Shown: positions 8,695 to 16,090 of the stretch, piece after piece
Position numbering within the stretch: the first letter of the stretch is position 1
Layout of the letters: each line of letters begins with the position of its first letter
Source of the DNA: an uncultured Amphritea sp.
GTDB taxonomy: Bacteria; Pseudomonadota; Gammaproteobacteria; Pseudomonadales; Balneatricaceae
DNA: 40,474 nucleotides
Assembly: GCF_937127095.1 (NCBI RefSeq)
Contig: NZ_CAKZLP010000089.1
Location: 1 to 40,474, forward strand
Direction of reading: 5' to 3'
Program-made: the position numbers and the translations under genes
Notes under the pieces: model-generated
The model's input: the letters and a program-made list of their open reading frames with translations, nothing else
Database searches by the model: none
What the model was told of the DNA's origin: nothing

Positions 8695-8725
8695 GTTGGG
8701 CATCGCTGCGCTCAGCCCAACCTAC
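8695..8725 (-). repeat. REP-type palindromic element 3 (inverted)
   Basis: This is an exact 31-base reverse complement of 7943-7973 and closes the RAYT unit on its right side. It lies four bases beyond the fliT stop codon, so on the - strand it immediately follows fliT and could serve as its 3' stem-loop. Together with elements 1 and 2 it makes a BIME-like arrangement. Confidence 0.85.
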
Positions 8726-8729
8726 GAGG

Positions 8730-9038
8730 CTATCGGTTATCTTGATAGGCTTTGTTCATCTTGCGGCCTTTGTTGTTTTTTTGTGTCTCTTCGATAATAG
8801 ACTGCTTCTGTTTTAACAATAAAGGCAGGATGCGGGCGTCCAATGCCTGAATGTTGTTAACAAGTGCTGATAGCTGTTCTGACGCCTCCTGGTTTTGCGG
8901 TGCGGGTAGTGTCTCTGTCTGCTGCATCAGTTGTTCGCGCTGGCGTTGCAGTGTTTCTACTGCTGGCCAATCGCTTGTCTCTGCGGCAGAAAGAATTTCT
9001 TCTGTAAGTTCAAACACTTGTTTTATCTTGGCGTACAT
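8730..9038 (-). CDS. fliT: FliT-like flagellar chaperone
   Basis: FliT proteins are small helical export chaperones of the filament cap FliD, and in enterics also dampen FlhDC. The 102-residue product is all-helical and polar, with the family pattern LTEEILSAAETSDWPAVETL near the start, a middle IQALDARILPLLLKQKQSI helix and the C-terminal GRKMNKAYQ tail (compare the GRKAxxAY of FliT proteins). Sequence conservation in FliT is low, so the call rests on pattern, size and position in a flagellar locus. It is oddly placed: fliT usually follows fliS, but here it is on the opposite strand between the transposase gene and fliC, pointing towards the REP. A modest AGG ribosome binding site precedes the ATG. 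Confidence 0.75.
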   Translation of the reverse strand: MYAKIKQVFELTEEILSAAETSDWPAVETLQRQREQLMQQTETLPAPQNQEASEQLSALVNNIQALDARILPLLLKQKQSIIEETQKNNKGRKMNKAYQDNR

Positions 9039-9061
9039 TTGCTTAACCTGATTATTTTGTT

Positions 9062-9088
9062 AAAGCCATTAGAAATGCTGCCGATGAT
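9062..9088 (+). promoter_or_regulatory. Candidate sigma-28 (FliA) promoter, distal, for fliC
   Basis: TAAAGCCA (9062-9069), an 11-base spacer and GCCGATGA (9081-9088) match the sigma-28 consensus TAAAGTTT-N11-GCCGATAA with correct spacing and 7 of 8 bases in the -10. It reads towards fliC, whose ATG is about 245 bases after the expected start point. It lies in the 302-base gap between fliT and fliC, which holds no other gene. Confidence 0.75.
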
Positions 9089-9209
9089 AAGGTTATCACT
9101 TGGCCAGAAAAGAAACAGCTAAGAGATTCATAAAGAGACACTCAGTAGTATCAGGAACGTCTCGCCAGAGCTTCACAGAAGAAACTCAAATTAACACGAA
9201 AAGAATCTC

Positions 9210-9236
9210 TAAAGTATCTTCAAAAATGGTCGATAA
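9210..9236 (+). promoter_or_regulatory. Candidate sigma-28 (FliA) promoter, proximal, for fliC
   Basis: TAAAGTAT (9210-9217), an 11-base spacer and GTCGATAA (9229-9236) give 7 of 8 bases in each element of the sigma-28 consensus, again with exact spacing. The expected start point is about 95 bases before the fliC ATG, a more usual distance than that of the distal copy. Flagellin is the classic late, FliA-driven gene, so this is the better candidate for the main fliC promoter. Confidence 0.82.
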
Positions 9237-9340
9237 ACTATTCAATACTCGATGACGCTCAGTTTTTAAATAGTTGGACGGTATCGAAAATATGTAAATT
9301 AACGGCCAGTCAGAACTGGTTGATATGAGGGGAATATCTC

Positions 9341-11341
9341 ATGGCTATGGTAATTAATTCCAACATTATGTCGTTGAACGCACAGCGTAACCTGACCAGT
9401 TCTCAGAACGAACAGAATCAGGCGATGCAGCGACTCACCAGTGGTTTGCGTATCAACTCTGCAGCGGATGATGCTGCCGGTCTGTCTATTTCCAGCCGTA
9501 TGACTTCTCAGATCAGCGGTCTGAACCAGGCAGTACGTAACGCTAATGACGGTCAGTCTCTGATTCAAACTGCAGAGGGTGCGCTGGGCGAATCCACTAA
9601 CATTCTGCAGCGTATGCGTGAACTGTCTATCCAGTCTGCCAACGGCACCTACGATAGCGGCAACCGTACAACGATGAACGCAGAAGTTAAACAGCTGGTG
9701 GCCGAACTTGACCGTATCTCACAAACTACCAGCTTCAATGGTCAGAATGTGCTGGACGGTAGCTTAAGCAGTGTAACGCTGCAGGTTGGCTCTGAAGCGA
9801 ATCAAACCATTGAAATGAAGCTGGGTGCGATGGATTCCAAATCATTGGGTCTGGGTTCAACCAGTGCTGATGTCATGGGGTCGGCAATAACAAAGGCTAG
9901 TGTTGCTCTTTCTAATAACTCTGTGACTATCAACGGACAGTCAATTATGGCGATCGGTGAGACCTACGATGGCTCCACAGATAATTTGGGCGACTTGGTT
10001 GATGCTATTAATACCAATGTCAGTGGTGTGACTGCCTCTACATATGCTGAGGCAACGGCTTCAACCGCAGGTACAGGCGTCCTGGTTGAGGGCACTGATA
10101 CGCTGACAGTCACTTTAACCAAACTGGATGGTGTTGATGCAGCAATCAGTGTGACCGGTACCGATAGTCTTGCTTCTTTAGTTGATAAGCTGAACGCAGA
10201 AGGTGGCGGTCTATTAAGCGCTTCTATCACTGACGAAGGTAAGCTGAATATTAGTGCTGAAAATGTTACTGCAATTGCATTTACTGATGTTGCCGGTGCA
10301 ACTGGTACTCTGACTGATGCTGAAGCTTCGCTAGCGCTATCCTCTGATGCAGGTGCTGATATTGTTATTGAGCGAGGCTCTGCCGGTAACTCTGCTGACT
10401 TGGAAGCCCTGGGCTTTCGTGAAAGCAACGTTTCTGGGGTTATTGAAGGTGCTGCTAGTGATGCCGGCACAACTACCCTGGCTGCCGGAGATGTGACTAT
10501 CAATGGTGTGAAAGTTGGAGCAGGCGAGAGTGGTGCCCTTCAAGACACCGTTGCAGCCATTAACAAGGTGAGTGATGAGTCTGGTGTAACAGCCAACGCG
10601 TTTACCTCTGTTGAGGTAGATACAGCGACTAACGCGACAGGTGCCGGTACAGCAGCAGCTTTTACTATTAATGGTGTGATTGTCGCTGCAGGTGCTGATG
10701 CTAAATTGGCAACTACTGTTACTCAGATTAATGCTCAAACCGCTTCAACCGGTGTTACTGCAGTGCTGTCTGGAAGCCAGCTTCGCTTAGAAGGCGATGT
10801 GTCATCTATGACATTTGGTACTGCTACCGGAGTATCTGATAATGGCGCTGCATTCGCTGCAGTGTTGGGAGCAGGTCTTGCTGCTGGTACTGATATTGCT
10901 GATGGTGTTGGTGGCGTGAAGCTAACATCCGATAGTGGTTCCCCAATCAGTGTTGATGTAACCGCTAATGGTGCGCTGGCAACTGGTTTGTTAGATGCTA
11001 ACAATACTTCTAATGGTGCCTTCGGAGCTTCACTTAGCAGCGTTGATATCTCTACTGCTGCAGGTGCTCAGAAAGCGATCGGTATCATTGATAATGCCCT
11101 CGACACTATCAACTCTACCCGGGGTGATCTGGGTGCGGTGGCTAACCGTCTGGACTTTACCGTCAGTAACCTGTCTAACGTTGCAGAGAACGTTTCTGAA
11201 GCGCGGTCACGTATTGAAGATGCTGACTTTGCCCAGGAATCTGCTAACCTGAGTCGTGCGCAGGTGCTGCAGCAGGCGGGTACTGCGATGCTGGCACAGG
11301 CGAATGCTTCACCACAGCAGGTTCTGTCACTGCTTCAGTAA
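9341..11341 (+). CDS. fliC: Flagellin (filament subunit)
   Basis: This is the major filament protein, secreted by the flagellar export apparatus and polymerised at the tip. The N-terminal D0/D1 (residues 1-170) is textbook: VINSNIMSLNAQRNL, then RLTSGLRINSAADDAAGLSI, then QRMRELSIQSANG, the last overlapping the region seen by TLR5. The C-terminal D1/D0 (about residues 585-666) ends in QQVLSLLQ. The protein is long (666 residues). The centre holds a series of modules of the flagellin-insertion type, with TINGxxV strands followed by AIN/QIN helices near residues 195-240, 270-305, 385-425 and 440-490. Codon use in the conserved ends looks more optimised than in the centre. It is preceded by two sigma-28 promoters and followed by a terminator, so it is probably mainly monocistronic. 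Confidence 0.98.
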   Translation: MAMVINSNIMSLNAQRNLTSSQNEQNQAMQRLTSGLRINSAADDAAGLSISSRMTSQISGLNQAVRNANDGQSLIQTAEGALGESTNILQRMRELSIQSANGTYDSGNRTTMNAEVKQLVAELDRISQTTSFNGQNVLDGSLSSVTLQVGSEANQTIEMKLGAMDSKSLGLGSTSADVMGSAITKASVALSNNSVTINGQSIMAIGETYDGSTDNLGDLVDAINTNVSGVTASTYAEATASTAGTGVLVEGTDTLTVTLTKLDGVDAAISVTGTDSLASLVDKLNAEGGGLLSASITDEGKLNISAENVTAIAFTDVAGATGTLTDAEASLALSSDAGADIVIERGSAGNSADLEALGFRESNVSGVIEGAASDAGTTTLAAGDVTINGVKVGAGESGALQDTVAAINKVSDESGVTANAFTSVEVDTATNATGAGTAAAFTINGVIVAAGADAKLATTVTQINAQTASTGVTAVLSGSQLRLEGDVSSMTFGTATGVSDNGAAFAAVLGAGLAAGTDIADGVGGVKLTSDSGSPISVDVTANGALATGLLDANNTSNGAFGASLSSVDISTAAGAQKAIGIIDNALDTINSTRGDLGAVANRLDFTVSNLSNVAENVSEARSRIEDADFAQESANLSRAQVLQQAGTAMLAQANASPQQVLSLLQ

Positions 11342-11370
11342 GCGTTCAGGGGTAAGATAACCTAACGTTA

Positions 11371-11404
11371 AAATCCCTCACCCACCGTTGGTGGGGGATT
11401 TTTT
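11371..11404 (+). terminator. Terminator after fliC
   Basis: A hairpin with perfect core CCCACC-GTT-GGTGGG (11381-11395), flanked by AAAT/ATTT pairing and a run of six T, lies about 30 bases after the fliC stop. It should end most flagellin transcripts while letting some reach flaG. Confidence 0.85.
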
Positions 11405-11421
11405 GTTTCAGGAGATGAAAA

Positions 11422-11796
11422 ATGTCAGTTGAATCGATGAATGCAACCAGCAGCATCGCCAGTGCGCAGCCCGCGGCAGCCCGCGCAGCGCAACCAAGCG
11501 ATACCGCTGGGGTGAAAAACATACAGCCGGTTACCGCTAATACTGTTGATGTCAATCCACAGCAGGAGATGACCGCTGATGAGATGCAGGCGGTCGTGGA
11601 TAAGCTCAATGAGTTTATGCACAATGGTCAGCGTAATCTGAACTTCTCGGTGGATCGGGAAACCGATGAAACCGTTATTAAGGTGATGAACAGCGAAACC
11701 CAGGAAGTTATTCGTCAGTTTCCCTCAGAGGAAGCACTGAAGCTAACGCAGCATATTGAAGGCATGATGGGGTTAATTTTTAACGATCGTGCGTGA
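11422..11796 (+). CDS. flaG: FlaG family protein
   Basis: FlaG proteins are small, poorly understood factors that affect filament length in polar-flagellated bacteria. The 124-residue product has a low-complexity, Ala/Gln-rich N-terminal half (residues 1-60). The conserved FlaG C-terminal domain follows: ADEMQAVVDKLNEFMHNGQR, then LNFSVDRETDETVIKVMN and EVIRQFPSEEALKL, ending in a helix. The start at 11422 follows AGGAGATG. Its position between fliC and fliD is the same as in Pseudomonas and Vibrio polar clusters. It lies downstream of the fliC terminator, and its expression probably depends on read-through or a weak promoter that I could not identify. Confidence 0.93.
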   Translation: MSVESMNATSSIASAQPAAARAAQPSDTAGVKNIQPVTANTVDVNPQQEMTADEMQAVVDKLNEFMHNGQRNLNFSVDRETDETVIKVMNSETQEVIRQFPSEEALKLTQHIEGMMGLIFNDRA

Positions 11797-11803
11797 TTTG
11801 TTG

Positions 11804-11830
11804 TAAAATACTACATTAGTCACCCGTTGA
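11804..11830 (+). promoter_or_regulatory. Weak sigma-28-like sequence ahead of fliD
   Basis: TAAAATAC (11804-11811), an 11-base spacer and CCCGTTGA (11823-11830) lie in the 81-base gap before fliD. The -35 is good but only five of eight -10 bases fit, so this is a tentative candidate for a separate fliDS promoter. Confidence 0.3.
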
Positions 11831-11877
11831 TAGTCGCTGTTGAAGCGCAGATTCTGTATTGAGAAGAGAGGTTTGTT

Positions 11878-13914
11878 ATGGATACCAGTATTGTTTCCGC
11901 ATTAGGGGCCGGTTCAGGTATCGATACCGTTGCGCTGGTAAAACAGCTGGTTGAAATAGAGAGAGCCCCTCAGCAACAGCGCCTTGATTCCAAGAAAGAG
12001 ACCCTTGATGCTCAGATTTCTGCATACGGGACATTAAAAAGCAGCTTGTCAGCATTTCAGGAAATACTAAAGCCGTTATCCAGTAATGACACCTTTAGTG
12101 CGCGTTCTGTTTCTTTTCCTGAAACCGATGTTGTCACCCCGAATAGTCTTGGCACCAATGCCCAGGTGGGTAGTTATCAGCTGGAAGTGATTGATGTTGC
12201 TCAGGCGCAGTCTCTGGCGATCAATACCACCTATGCGAATAAAGATTCAGCCATTGGTGTTTCAGGCAGTCTGACTATTAGTCTGGGCACCTGGACCTAT
12301 GACAATACCGACCCGAACAATCCCCTGCCGCAGTCTTTTGCTGAGAATGAAACGCAGCTGGCATTCGATGTAGAGGTTACATCTGATGATTCACTGCAGG
12401 ATATTGCCGATAAAATTAATGCGGATAAATCGGATGTACAGGCATCCGTTTTGCTGGTTGATGGTAATTATCAGTTGATGATCTCCGCGCCTTCCGGCAA
12501 AGACAATGCGCTGCAGATAACGGCAGATGACCCCAGCCTGGACCTGTTTAATTTCAACGCGACTAATTATGCAAATGTATCTGAAACTCAGCAGGGCCAG
12601 GATGCACATCTGAAACTCAATGGTCTGAATGTCTATCGCGACACTAACGAAGTTGATGATGTGATGCAGGGGCTGTCATTCTCAATCAATAAAGCCAGCC
12701 CGGGTGAGAAGTTTACTTTTTCTATCTCTGACGATAAAAATACCGCGGAAACGGCCATTCGTAACTTTATTGATGGTTATAACAGTTTATATACCACGAT
12801 GAAGTCGTTGACGGGTGTAAGCACCGATGCTGAAACCAATGTCGCCTCTCGGGGGGAGTTAGCCTCAGACGGTACAGCTAAAAACCTGTTGGCCAGAATT
12901 CGCAGTATGATCTCTGAGGCGGTGCCGGGTGTGAGTGAGTTTAATGCCCTGACCAATGTCGGAATCCGAACTAAGCTTGATGGAACTCTGGAGATAGATA
13001 CTGAAGACTTTAATGCCGCGATTAAAGATAACTTTGATCAAGTCGCTGCGATTTTCGCTCCTCAGACCTCTTCTACCAGTAGTGGTGTAGACGTTGTTAT
13101 CGGTAGTTACGCATCCAAAACGGTGGCAGGCACCTATAGCGGTTCTGTTACCACTGCACCTAGCAAAGGGTCGGTGGTCAGTGATGCTGTCTTTGCCGCG
13201 TTTGATACAACTGCTCCGGCCGGTGATTATACCTTTGCTGTCACCGTAGACGGGACAACCTCCGAAGCGTTAACCCTGTCCGGGAGTTTTACTACGGTAG
13301 AAGAGTTTCGTGCTGAACTGCAGTCATTGATTAATAATGATGCATCTATATCAGCTGGGAAAGCTTTTGTTGATGTAGTGATTGATAACAACCAGATACA
13401 GATTCAATCCCGCCAGTATGGCAGTACATCCAAAGTGGCTATCGACAGCGCGGGAACGGAGTTTACCAGCGCCACCGGTTTGTCATCGGCGTCGGTATCG
13501 ACTATTGGGGTTGATGCGGCGGGTACTATTAATGGTGCCGCGGCGTTCGGTTCCGGCGAAGTGTTGCTGCCTCAGATTGATAGTGACCCTTACGGTCTGA
13601 ATCTGACCGTCTCAGAAGGTATGTCTGGTGATTTTAGTTTTACCTTCTCTCGAGGCTTTGCCGGTGAATTGTCGTTGCTGATCGATAGTTTTCTGTCTAC
13701 TACCGGAGTTATTAAATCGAGAGAAGACAGTATTAATAGCCAGCTTGGTAGCATTGTTGATGATCAGGAGAGTCTTGATCGAAAAATGACGATTAAGAGT
13801 GATCGTCTGACTCAGCAATACCTGGCTATGGAACAGATTATTGCCAGTTTTAATGCTACCGCAGACTCGTTGACCGGGCTGACTGATCGATTGCCCTTTA
13901 CGTATAAAAAATAA
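11878..13914 (+). CDS. fliD: Flagellar filament cap protein FliD
   Basis: FliD (HAP2) sits at the filament tip and inserts each flagellin subunit; in Pseudomonas it also acts as an adhesin. The N-terminal FliD domain (residues 1-105) shows VSALGAGSGIDTVALVKQLV and IERAPQQQRLD. The FliD C domain begins near GQDAHLKLNGLNVYRDTNEV (about residue 240) and ends with the coiled coil ESLDRKMTIKSDRLTQQYLA and MEQIIASFN. At 678 residues it is longer than the roughly 470 of many homologues. The extra length is mainly an insertion at about residues 400-570, containing a VDAAGTINGAAAFGSGEVLL motif of a type common in marine FliD. ATG at 11878 follows AGAAGAGAGG. fliS follows within 30 bases. Confidence 0.96.
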   Translation: MDTSIVSALGAGSGIDTVALVKQLVEIERAPQQQRLDSKKETLDAQISAYGTLKSSLSAFQEILKPLSSNDTFSARSVSFPETDVVTPNSLGTNAQVGSYQLEVIDVAQAQSLAINTTYANKDSAIGVSGSLTISLGTWTYDNTDPNNPLPQSFAENETQLAFDVEVTSDDSLQDIADKINADKSDVQASVLLVDGNYQLMISAPSGKDNALQITADDPSLDLFNFNATNYANVSETQQGQDAHLKLNGLNVYRDTNEVDDVMQGLSFSINKASPGEKFTFSISDDKNTAETAIRNFIDGYNSLYTTMKSLTGVSTDAETNVASRGELASDGTAKNLLARIRSMISEAVPGVSEFNALTNVGIRTKLDGTLEIDTEDFNAAIKDNFDQVAAIFAPQTSSTSSGVDVVIGSYASKTVAGTYSGSVTTAPSKGSVVSDAVFAAFDTTAPAGDYTFAVTVDGTTSEALTLSGSFTTVEEFRAELQSLINNDASISAGKAFVDVVIDNNQIQIQSRQYGSTSKVAIDSAGTEFTSATGLSSASVSTIGVDAAGTINGAAAFGSGEVLLPQIDSDPYGLNLTVSEGMSGDFSFTFSRGFAGELSLLIDSFLSTTGVIKSREDSINSQLGSIVDDQESLDRKMTIKSDRLTQQYLAMEQIIASFNATADSLTGLTDRLPFTYKK

Positions 13915-13941
13915 TTTGTAACGCTTTTGGAGTTGTTAAAG

Positions 13942-14331
13942 ATGAGTGTTAATTTAAATGCATTAAAGCAGTATAAAAGCGTTGGCCATGCAGCCGCTGT
14001 TCAAACAGCGTCACCCCATCAGCTGATCGTGATGTTGTTTGATGGTGCCCTGACTGCCTTAGCAACAGCGAAGGGCTTTATCGAGCGGAAGGATATTCAG
14101 GGGCGTGGTAAGCAGCTGAATAAGGCCAGTGATATTATTCTCGGTTTAAAAGACTTTCTTGACCATGAGCAAGGTGGAGAGATCGCAACTAATCTGGATG
14201 CGCTCTATGACTATATGGTGCGTACTATCTCTCAGGCTAATCGCAACAGTGATGCTGAGAAAGTTCAGGAAGTGATTAACCTGTTGCTGGAAGTTAAAGC
14301 GGGTTGGGTGGAGATGCAAAAGCCAGCTTAA
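13942..14331 (+). CDS. fliS: Flagellar export chaperone FliS
   Basis: FliS binds the C-terminal end of flagellin in the cytosol and keeps it unpolymerised until export. The 129-residue helical product has the family's hallmark HQLIVMLFDGALTALATAKG block (about residues 27-46), the GKQLNKASDIILGL segment and the GEIATNLDALYDYMVRTISQ segment. I take ATG 13942 as the start, because FliS proteins begin with few residues before the LNALKQYKS motif and a GGAG lies 10 bases upstream. An in-frame TTG at 13927 would add five unsupported residues. It directly follows fliD. The fliT normally found next is not here but at 8730-9038. Confidence 0.96.
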   Translation: MSVNLNALKQYKSVGHAAAVQTASPHQLIVMLFDGALTALATAKGFIERKDIQGRGKQLNKASDIILGLKDFLDHEQGGEIATNLDALYDYMVRTISQANRNSDAEKVQEVINLLLEVKAGWVEMQKPA

Positions 14332-14367
14332 GCGCGCCAGCTTCTCTGTCAATTGTTTGTCAATATC

Positions 14368-14401
14368 TGTGCTTATTATATGTGCTTATTATATGTGCTT
14401 A
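14368..14401. repeat. 13-bp tandem repeat downstream of fliS
   Basis: The unit TGTGCTTATTATA occurs twice in full (14368-14380 and 14381-14393) and then as a partial third copy (14394-14401). It lies between the fliS stop and the terminator. It resembles a slippage repeat; no role is evident. Confidence 0.75.
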
Positions 14402-14434
14402 GATCAACCTCTCGATATTAGTTTAGAAAACTGA

Positions 14435-14456
14435 AACCGCCTCTGGGCGGTTTTTT
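14435..14456 (+). terminator. Terminator after fliS
   Basis: A perfect 7-bp stem AACCGCC/GGCGGTT with a TCTG loop is followed by a run of T. It closes the fliDS transcript. The rest of the 313-base gap before fleQ (14457-14644) is AT-rich and must hold the fleQ promoter, but I cannot pick out convincing -35/-10 boxes. Confidence 0.9.
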
Positions 14457-14644
14457 ATTGTCTGTCCCAACGGCTGTAACGTTGATGGTCATCTGTTGTT
14501 GCAATGGATTGATTGCTGCTGTGTCAAAAAAACATCATCTTCTTTTGTTGTGTTTTCTCTTCTTATGTCATAAATTTGACGTAACCTGTTTTAACACAAG
14601 ATCTATTGCAATTAATTCCTGAGTGAAGTTGATTTGGTAACCCT

Positions 14645-16090
14645 ATGAACAGCCCGCTTCAGATAATATATATTGATGACAATGCTGAAAACCGCACACA
14701 TCTGTCAGAACGGCTGGGCTTTGCGGAGATCAATCATACAACCACCGACTATGTGTCATGGCTGCAGGGTGATATTACCGAGCCTGGCAATCGTTCGGTT
14801 GTCTGGCTGGGGCAGTGCTCGTTGCCGATTTCGCTGGAAAAACTGATGCAGCAGTTTGACCGTCTGGATGACAAACTGCCGGTGATCGCTGTTACCCCCT
14901 GGCCGGAACTGGAACAGCTGCCAGAAAACCTGCAGGAAAAAATTATAGGCCGGTTAAACCCGGATGCGACGTTGGAAGCGCTGACGGTGATGCTGCACCG
15001 GGCGCTTATCTACCGTCAGTTACAGCTGCAATATGCCGGTCAGCCTGATCTTTTTTCACCTAAGTCCGTTGCCAGTCAGTTTGAGGGGATGGTAGGGCAT
15101 AGCGAGGCGATGGCGCTGGTGCGCAAGATGATCAGCCAGGTGGCCGGGCGGGATGTCAACGTGCTGATTACCGGTGAAAGTGGCACCGGCAAAGAGATCG
15201 TGGCGAATAACCTGCACCGGGCATCAAAACGATCAAACGGGCCTTTTGTGCCGGTTAACTGCGGTGCTATTCCGGCCGATCTGCTGGAAAGTGAACTGTT
15301 TGGCCATGAGAAGGGTGCGTTTACCGGGGCGATCAACTCCCGTGCCGGCCGTTTCGAGCTGGCCAATGGCGGTACTCTGTTTCTTGATGAAATTGGTGAT
15401 ATGCCGCTACCGATGCAGGTGAAACTGCTTCGAGTGCTACAGGAACGCTGTTTCGAGCGGGTTGGCGGCAGCATCACCATCGATTGTGATGTCAGAATCA
15501 TTGCCGCCACCCATAAAAATCTGGAGCAGATGATTATTGATGGCAGTTTTCGTGAAGATCTTTACTACCGTCTTAATGTGTTTCCTATCGATATGCCGCC
15601 CCTGCGTGGACGGGTAGAGGATATCCCCCCGCTGGTGGATGAGTTTGCCCGCCGCCTTGCTAAAGAGGGGTTTGGCCGTATCCGCTTTCATCCTGCGGCA
15701 ATCCGTTCGCTGCAACAGCATGACTGGGCGGGGAATATCCGAGAGCTGGCTAATCTGGTGGAGCGCCTGGCGATTCTGTATCCGGATGCGGTGGTGGGTG
15801 TGAGTGAGTTGCCGCCAAAATTTCGCCATATAGCGGAGCCTGACCCTGAGATGTATCTCGGTGCTGCGGATGTAGCAGCGGGTGAAGGAGAGGCGGAGAA
15901 TCAGAATCTGGTTGAACTGCCTGAGCTAGGTATGGATCTGAAACTGCATATTGAAAACATCGAGCAGACGTTAATTACTCAGGCGCTGGATCAAACTTCC
16001 GGGGTGGTTGCCAGGGCGGCAGACCTGTTGCAGATCCGCCGGACCACGCTGGTGGAGAAGATGCGTAAATATGGAATTCAGCGAAAATAG
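14645..16090 (+). CDS. fleQ: Flagellar master regulator FleQ (sigma-54 enhancer-binding protein)
   Basis: FleQ heads the polar flagellar cascade and, in Pseudomonas, binds c-di-GMP to switch between motility and matrix production. The 481-residue product has an N-terminal receiver-like FleQ domain (residues 5-120). That domain starts IIYIDDNAENR but has VVWLGQC where a phospho-accepting Asp would be, as known for FleQ. The AAA+ domain (about residues 150-380) has Walker A GESGTGKE from G177, the sigma-54 contact loop GAFTGA at residue 224 and LFLDEIGDMP as Walker B. The Fis-type helix-turn-helix is at the C-terminus (GVVARAADLLQIRRTTLVEK). It is followed directly by fleS, whose ATG abuts the stop. 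Confidence 0.96.
   Translation: MNSPLQIIYIDDNAENRTHLSERLGFAEINHTTTDYVSWLQGDITEPGNRSVVWLGQCSLPISLEKLMQQFDRLDDKLPVIAVTPWPELEQLPENLQEKIIGRLNPDATLEALTVMLHRALIYRQLQLQYAGQPDLFSPKSVASQFEGMVGHSEAMALVRKMISQVAGRDVNVLITGESGTGKEIVANNLHRASKRSNGPFVPVNCGAIPADLLESELFGHEKGAFTGAINSRAGRFELANGGTLFLDEIGDMPLPMQVKLLRVLQERCFERVGGSITIDCDVRIIAATHKNLEQMIIDGSFREDLYYRLNVFPIDMPPLRGRVEDIPPLVDEFARRLAKEGFGRIRFHPAAIRSLQQHDWAGNIRELANLVERLAILYPDAVVGVSELPPKFRHIAEPDPEMYLGAADVAAGEGEAENQNLVELPELGMDLKLHIENIEQTLITQALDQTSGVVARAADLLQIRRTTLVEKMRKYGIQRK

Noticed and set aside
9964..10503. Long open frame on the - strand inside fliC
   Set aside because: Low-complexity Ser/Ala/Val/Pro product from the antisense of a certain gene; no ribosome binding site or family resemblance.
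14644..14780. FleQ N-terminal domain as a phosphorylatable receiver
   Set aside because: The position of the phospho-accepting Asp is occupied by VWLGQC, as in other FleQ proteins that do not depend on phosphorylation.
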